The notes under the pieces: model-generated
The model's database searches: none
Told to the model about the DNA's origin: nothing
What the model saw: the letters and a program-made list of their open reading frames with translations, nothing else
Shown here: one piece after another, positions 4,768-8,826 of the stretch
Layout: every line of letters starts with the position of its first letter
Numbering within the stretch: the stretch's first letter is position 1
Translations under genes and position numbers: made by a program
Assembly (NCBI GenBank): GCA_945787435.1
Contig: CALZHX010000235.1
Span: 1-8,826, forward strand
Direction of reading: 5' to 3'
DNA: 8,826 nucleotides
Origin: an uncultured Woeseiaceae bacterium
GTDB taxonomy: Bacteria; Pseudomonadota; Gammaproteobacteria; Steroidobacterales; Woeseiaceae

Positions 4768-6412
4768 GCGCGTCTTTTAGAAGTTCGCTGTCTGGCACCT
4801 GTTCTTCCGCGGCGCCGAGTAATTCTGCCGCCTCATCGTTGCGCTCGAGTGCCACCAGCACTTCGACCAGGTGTGCCGCGACTTCGGGGTCTGGAAATCC
4901 CGCATAGGCAATCTCAAGCTGTTGCAACGCCTCTTCGTGTTTGCCGCGCTTGTGCAGGACCCAGCCGAGGCTGTCGATAATGGCCGGACTTTCGGGATCG
5001 TATTTGAGCGCCTTGCGAATGAGCTTCTCTGCCTCGCGGTTTTCGTCGGTACGGTCCGCGAGAGTGTAGCCGAGCGCATTCAGCGTCATCGGGCTATCGG
5101 GCCATCGCTTCGCCGCCTTTCGATACGCCGCAATTGACTGATCAAGCTTGCCCATTCTCAGCATCAGCTCGGCGCGGCTCAACGCGACGCCTTCATCATC
5201 AGGCCTGAATGCCACGGCCTTGTCGAACAGTGCGAGCGCGTCGTCATATTTCTCGAAGGAACCGAGTAATCCCGCCTTGACGAGCAACATATCGACCGCG
5301 AAATTCGGCCGCTGTTTGCCAAACTCTGTCACGCGTTTCAGCGCACCTTCAAGGTCGTCCTTTTGCCAGGCAGTGATGATTGCGGCACGGCGCTGGGCCG
5401 CTACGGCATTCTTGCCGCCGAGCACCTGCGAGTACAAACGTATTGCCCGATCCTGTTCACCGCGAATATCGGCGATGCGCGCAAGGTAGAACAGTGCGTC
5501 CGCCGTGTAGTCACCGCTCGCCAGCAGGTCCTCAAAATCATCCCACGCCGCATCGAGGTTGTTTTGCCGGAAGTTGATGATCGCCATCATGCGCAGCGCG
5601 TCCGTGCGCGAAGCACGCTCAAGCAGCACCTGGTTGACCTGGCTCAGCGCATCGTCTTCGCGACCGGCTGTCATATACAGCAGCGCGAGTTCCATGCGGG
5701 CATCGGGATCCGGGTCCGGGGCATCGCCGACGATGCGCGCCGTGTAATCAATAGCCTCATCAATATCGCCCGCAATCAGCATGGCTCGGGCGTAAACTAA
5801 CTTGGGCTTGAGCCAGTCCGGATCAAGTTCCATGGCGCGAAGTGCCCGCTGCATAGCGAACTCGACGTCGTCCGCCTGCAATGCGACAGCCGCTACCGCG
5901 AACTGTGCCAGGGCCGAGTCTTCATAAGGCTTGGCCAGCGCTCGCATGAGTTCGTCGGCGTCCTGCGGATCTTCCTGGGATATGAAGCTCATCAATGAAT
6001 ACAGGCGCTCATCGGGTGCCTGTTCGCCACGCTCGATCAGCCTTGCAAAGCTGCGACGCGAGTTCCGAATGTCACCGAGGCGGAGTTGTGTCTGTGCAAG
6101 ATGAACCAGCGCCTCGTCACTCTCGGGGTCCAGGTTAACCCAGCGCTGCGCTGCCTTGACGGCCTCCTCGTCGAAGCCGAAATCAAATGCCCTGCGGGTC
6201 GCGTTCCTGGCAAGCTCGATGCTGTCGCTGAGCTCCGCGGCTTTGCGGTACTCCACAACGGCTGTCAGGAAGTCGTCACTCTGCAGGGCGACCTCGGCTT
6301 TCAGGAGATGGTCCGCCGCCGTGTCCTCATCCGCCGTGGCGGGCGGTGCGAATGCCAGGATTAGGGCTACAAGGAGGCTGAACGTGGGCAGGCAGTTACG
6401 AAGTTCGTGCAT
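4739..6412 (-). CDS. Exported tetratricopeptide-repeat protein
   Basis: With ATG at 6412 this is a 557-residue protein beginning with a Sec-type signal peptide: Arg5, a hydrophobic core at about 8-22, and a likely cleavage after A-T-A (residue 27). A TTG at 6430 would add six residues, but it would lengthen the n-region and is less likely. The rest is helical and built of TPR-like units. The best are near the C-terminus: DQSIAAYRKAAKRWPDSPMT, ALGYTLADR, EAEKLIRKALKYDPESP, DSLGWVLHKRGKHEEALQQ, and EVAAHLVEVLVALERNDEAA. Such proteins normally act as scaffolds. A TPR gene between hemA and lolB is common in gammaproteobacteria (Pseudomonas PA4667 is in this position), but its role is not established. 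Conserved pairing with lolB suggests, but does not show, an envelope role. The lolB start lies within its last codons. Confidence 0.9.
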   Translation of the reverse strand: MHELRNCLPTFSLLVALILAFAPPATADEDTAADHLLKAEVALQSDDFLTAVVEYRKAAELSDSIELARNATRRAFDFGFDEEAVKAAQRWVNLDPESDEALVHLAQTQLRLGDIRNSRRSFARLIERGEQAPDERLYSLMSFISQEDPQDADELMRALAKPYEDSALAQFAVAAVALQADDVEFAMQRALRAMELDPDWLKPKLVYARAMLIAGDIDEAIDYTARIVGDAPDPDPDARMELALLYMTAGREDDALSQVNQVLLERASRTDALRMMAIINFRQNNLDAAWDDFEDLLASGDYTADALFYLARIADIRGEQDRAIRLYSQVLGGKNAVAAQRRAAIITAWQKDDLEGALKRVTEFGKQRPNFAVDMLLVKAGLLGSFEKYDDALALFDKAVAFRPDDEGVALSRAELMLRMGKLDQSIAAYRKAAKRWPDSPMTLNALGYTLADRTDENREAEKLIRKALKYDPESPAIIDSLGWVLHKRGKHEEALQQLEIAYAGFPDPEVAAHLVEVLVALERNDEAAELLGAAEEQVPDSELLKDARERFFPETP

Positions 6413-6444
6413 CACTACTCTATGGGTCAATTGAAACGCCGAGC

Positions 6445-6473
6445 ATTATTGCGTTGGCTTTTATCACAGACAA
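6445..6473 (-). promoter_or_regulatory. Candidate sigma70 promoter for TPR-lolB-tRNA-prs
   Basis: On the minus strand TTGTCT (6468-6473) and AATAAT (6445-6450) are spaced by exactly 17 bp, matching four and five of six consensus bases. Transcription would begin near 6438, leaving a leader of about 26 nt before the TPR ATG at 6412. As lolB overlaps the TPR gene and no clear terminator is seen before prs, this promoter may drive the whole leftward unit. Confidence 0.5.
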
Positions 6474-6495
6474 GGAACTGAGCCGTCAGTTCGCA

Positions 6496-6501
6496 TACAA
6501 T
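6496..6501 (+). promoter_or_regulatory. hemA: Candidate -10 element for hemA
   Basis: TACAAT matches five of six bases of the sigma70 -10 box. No good -35 box lies 16-18 bp upstream (sequence there is AAGGAACT). Start sites would fall at G6507 to A6510, so the transcript would begin at or within three bases of the hemA ATG at 6510. Confidence 0.4.
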
Positions 6502-6509
6502 TGTCCGTT

Positions 6510-7763
6510 ATGCGGCTGCAAATACTCGGGCTGAACCATAACACGGCACCTATTGAAATTCGCGAACAAGTCGTTTTCGCGGGGGACGAGGTAAGCCGGG
6601 CTTGCGAGCGCCTGACTGATATCGATGGCGTCGATGAAGCTGTGCTGTTATCGACCTGCAACCGTACCGAGTTTTACGTAATCACCAGTGACGGCGGCCG
6701 CGGTCGGCTGCAGAACTGGTTACGGGATGAACGCAGCCTGGACCCGGGATTCGCGAACTCTCTGTTCGCCCTCGATACCGAGGAAGCCATCCGGCATGTG
6801 TTCCGCGTAGCCTGTGGCCTGGATTCGATGGTGCTTGGCGAGACGCAGATTCTCGGCCAGCTCAAAGATGCATTTCGGTCAGCTCAGCAGGCCGGTACCG
6901 TCGGCCAGCACCTGGGCCGCCTTTTTCAACACACATTTTCGGTCGCCAAGAAAGTCCGCACGGACACCGAGATCGGAGCCAACCCGGTGTCGGTCGCATC
7001 TGCATCAGTGCGGCTGGCGCAACAGTTCTTCGCAGGGTTCGAAAAACACACGGCACTGCTTGTCGGCGCAGGCGTGACGATTGAACTCGTTGCGAAGCAC
7101 CTGGTGGGCAAGGACATCGGCCGGCTGTTCGTCGCCAACCGCGACGTCGAGCGAGCGAGGAACCTCGCCAGTAAATTCGGCGGCTATGCGGTGCCACTCT
7201 CGGAGCTCGAAGGCACTTTGCCCGAGGCCGACATCCTGATTACCTCAACGGCAGCCCCGGAGGCGATCATCACGGCGAACATGGTCAAGGCGGCCATGAA
7301 AACTCGCAAACGCAAGCCCGTGTTTGCCGTCGACATCGCTGTACCGCGTGACATCGAACCCGAGGTGGCGAAGGTCCGTGACGTCTACCTCTATACGATC
7401 GACGACCTGCAGAAAGTGATACAGGACGGCCAGATGAGCCGGGAAGCCGCGGCCGTTGACGCGAATCGCATCCTCGATGACGAGATACGCCGTTACCTCA
7501 GCATCGAGCGTGCCAAGAAAGTATCGCCGCTGATCGTCGCCTTGCGCGAACAGGGAGAAACGATCCGTGATGGTGTACTGCACGAGGCGCAACGACGCCT
7601 CGACAAGGGTGTCGACAGCCGCGAAGTCATCGAATTTGCGACGGCGATGCTGATGAAGAAAATGCTGCACAACCCAAGCGTGCGGCTGCGTGAAGCGGCC
7701 GAGCACGAGGACGTTGAGATAATCGACGCCACGCGCAGCCTGTTCGGCATCGACGAGGACTGA
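6510..7763 (+). CDS. hemA: Glutamyl-tRNA reductase
   Basis: GluTR reduces glutamyl-tRNA(Glu) with NADPH to glutamate-1-semialdehyde, the first committed step of the C5 haem pathway. From ATG at 6510 the protein has 417 residues (E. coli 418). It opens with LGLNHNTAPIEIREQV, followed by STCNRTE with catalytic Cys50, then GLDSMVLGETQILGQ (103-117), the FSVAKKVRTDTEIGANPVSVA segment, the NADPH-binding motif GAG-x-TIELVAKHL and a C-terminal dimerisation helix region. Residue 189 in the nucleotide motif is Val where E. coli has Glu. A TTG at 6501 would add three residues, but the ATG matches family N-termini. No Shine-Dalgarno sequence is seen before it. prfA follows 11 bp after the TGA stop, as in E. 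coli, so the two are probably cotranscribed. Confidence 0.97.
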   Translation: MRLQILGLNHNTAPIEIREQVVFAGDEVSRACERLTDIDGVDEAVLLSTCNRTEFYVITSDGGRGRLQNWLRDERSLDPGFANSLFALDTEEAIRHVFRVACGLDSMVLGETQILGQLKDAFRSAQQAGTVGQHLGRLFQHTFSVAKKVRTDTEIGANPVSVASASVRLAQQFFAGFEKHTALLVGAGVTIELVAKHLVGKDIGRLFVANRDVERARNLASKFGGYAVPLSELEGTLPEADILITSTAAPEAIITANMVKAAMKTRKRKPVFAVDIAVPRDIEPEVAKVRDVYLYTIDDLQKVIQDGQMSREAAAVDANRILDDEIRRYLSIERAKKVSPLIVALREQGETIRDGVLHEAQRRLDKGVDSREVIEFATAMLMKKMLHNPSVRLREAAEHEDVEIIDATRSLFGIDED

Positions 7764-7774
7764 CCGGTAGCGAC

Positions 7775-8826
7775 ATGAAGGAGTCCATACGCTTCAAGCT
7801 CGAGTCCGTCCGCGACCGTTTCGAGGAAATCGCCGGGCTGCTTGCCGATCCCGATGTCATTGCGGAGCAGAACCAGTTTCGTAACCTGTCGAAAGAGTAT
7901 TCACGCGTCGAACCGATCGTGAAATTGTTCGCCGAGTTCGAAACGATGGATGCAGACATCGCGGCTGCCCGGGAGATGGCCGACGATGATGACAAAGATA
8001 TTCGCGAGATGGGCCAGGAGGAGCTGCAGGGACTCAATGTTCGTCGCGAAAAATTGTTGCTCCAGCTGCAAAAGTCGCTGATACCGCCCGACCCCTACGA
8101 CGATGCCAATGTTTACCTTGAAATTCGGGCCGGAACCGGCGGTGACGAGGCCGCGATCTTTGCCGGCGACCTGTTTCGCATGTACTGCAAGTTCGCCGAA
8201 ACCGTGAAATGGAATGTCGAGATCCTGAGTGCCCGCGAAGGCGATCATGGCGGTTACAAGGAAATCATCAGCCGCGTCACGGGTAGCAACACGTACGCCA
8301 AGCTGAAATTCGAGTCCGGTGCACATCGGGTGCAGCGTGTACCGGCGACCGAATCACAGGGGCGAATCCACACATCCGCGTGCACGGTCGCGGTTTTGCC
8401 GGAGCCGGACGAAGTCGAAATCGAGGACATCAACCCGGCGGACCTGCGCGTCGACACGTTTCGCGCATCGGGCGCCGGTGGCCAGCATGTCAACAAGACG
8501 GATTCAGCTGTCCGGCTTACTCACCTGCCCTCGGGAATCGTGGTCGAATGCCAGGACGAGCGCTCGCAGCACAAGAACAAGGCGCGCGCCATGTCCTTAC
8601 TACAGGCTCGATTACTCGACGCCAAGGAAACCGAACAGGCCACCGAACAGGCGCAGCAACGCAAGCTCCTGGTGGGCTCCGGCGATCGCTCGGAACGCAT
8701 TCGCACCTACAACTTCCCACAGGTCCGCGTGACCGATCAACGCATCAACCTGTCTCTGTACAAGCTCGACGAAATCCTCGAAGGCTGCCTCGACCTGGTG
8801 GTGCAGCCGCTCATTTTCGAGTACCA
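7775..8826 (+). CDS. prfA: Peptide chain release factor 1, 3' end beyond window
   Basis: RF1 recognises UAA and UAG in the ribosomal A site and triggers release of the finished protein. The frame from ATG at 7775 stays open to the window edge (350 full codons), so about ten residues are missing against the usual 360. The stop-codon-reading motif P-A-T is at 190-192 in RVPATESQGRIHTS; PAT, not the RF2 SPF motif, makes this RF1. The peptidyl-hydrolysis motif G-G-Q is at 235-237 in SGAGGQHVNKTDSAVR. VECQDERSQHKNKARAM follows. The segment YNFPQ-V-RVTD-Q-RINL carries Val317 and Gln322 where RF1 usually has Gly and His. The N-terminal helical domain (MKESIRFKLESVRDRFEEI) looks complete. It lies 11 bp after hemA; only a weak ribosome binding site (GGTAG) is visible, so coupling to hemA is plausible. 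Confidence 0.97.
   Translation, partial: MKESIRFKLESVRDRFEEIAGLLADPDVIAEQNQFRNLSKEYSRVEPIVKLFAEFETMDADIAAAREMADDDDKDIREMGQEELQGLNVRREKLLLQLQKSLIPPDPYDDANVYLEIRAGTGGDEAAIFAGDLFRMYCKFAETVKWNVEILSAREGDHGGYKEIISRVTGSNTYAKLKFESGAHRVQRVPATESQGRIHTSACTVAVLPEPDEVEIEDINPADLRVDTFRASGAGGQHVNKTDSAVRLTHLPSGIVVECQDERSQHKNKARAMSLLQARLLDAKETEQATEQAQQRKLLVGSGDRSERIRTYNFPQVRVTDQRINLSLYKLDEILEGCLDLVVQPLIFEY

Noticed and set aside
4000..4980. 326-codon + strand open frame across prs start, tRNA-Gln, lolB and the TPR gene
   Set aside because: It reads through the antisense of a tRNA and of certain genes, with low-complexity Arg/Pro-rich sequence.
6428..6430. TTG as the TPR gene start
   Set aside because: The ATG at 6412 gives a normal signal peptide, and no ribosome binding site favours the TTG.
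6501..6503. TTG as the hemA start
   Set aside because: It overlaps the proposed -10 box and adds three residues not found in the family; ATG at 6510 matches known GluTR N-termini.
1..8826. Undescribed accessory or defence system
   Set aside because: Apart from the poorly characterised PH-domain and TPR proteins, every coding region belongs to a known housekeeping family in conserved order; nothing indicates a novel gene system.

Overview
The window reads as an ordinary chromosomal housekeeping segment from a gammaproteobacterium of moderately high GC. The order hemA-prfA, divergent from a TPR gene, lolB, tRNA-Gln, prs, rplY, pth and ychF is the well-known gammaproteobacterial arrangement (Pseudomonas has the same layout). 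Protein sequences such as the GluTR start, YchF P-loop and RF1 GGQ/PAT motifs fit that group. Genus cannot be settled from the sequence alone. I see no insertion sequence, prophage, CRISPR array, defence system or other accessory cargo.

Layout from left to right. Positions 1-339 (+) hold the C-terminal end of a bacterial PH-domain (DUF304/YdbT-like) membrane protein. It converges on ychF across a short hairpin-bearing gap. From about 384 to 2805 (-) lies the cluster rplY-pth-ychF, tightly packed, with a likely promoter and leader at 2806-2923. A 253-bp intergenic stretch full of inverted repeats (2806-3058) separates it from prs (3059-4012, -). A tRNA-Gln(UUG) gene (4034-4108, -) ends 21 bp before prs. 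Then come lolB (4141-4767, -) and a secreted TPR protein (4739-6412, -), which overlap by 29 bp. A 97-bp divergent intergenic region holds promoters for the leftward TPR-lolB-tRNA-prs unit and for the rightward hemA-prfA unit (6510 to window end; prfA is cut off).

The genes serve translation and its precursors: Pth recycles peptidyl-tRNA, L25 belongs to the large ribosomal subunit, RF1 terminates translation, YchF is a ribosome-associated ATPase, and GluTR draws glutamyl-tRNA into haem synthesis. Prs makes PRPP, and LolB inserts lipoproteins into the outer membrane.

The points most worth a second look are these: ispE is missing from its usual place between lolB and prs, where a 10-bp direct repeat sits; a 19-bp-arm inverted repeat between prs and rplY pairs fully only on the + strand, through G-U wobbles; hemA may have a leaderless transcript; L25 has a repetitive acidic tail encoded by a 9-bp tandem repeat; and RF1 has two substitutions in an otherwise strongly conserved motif.
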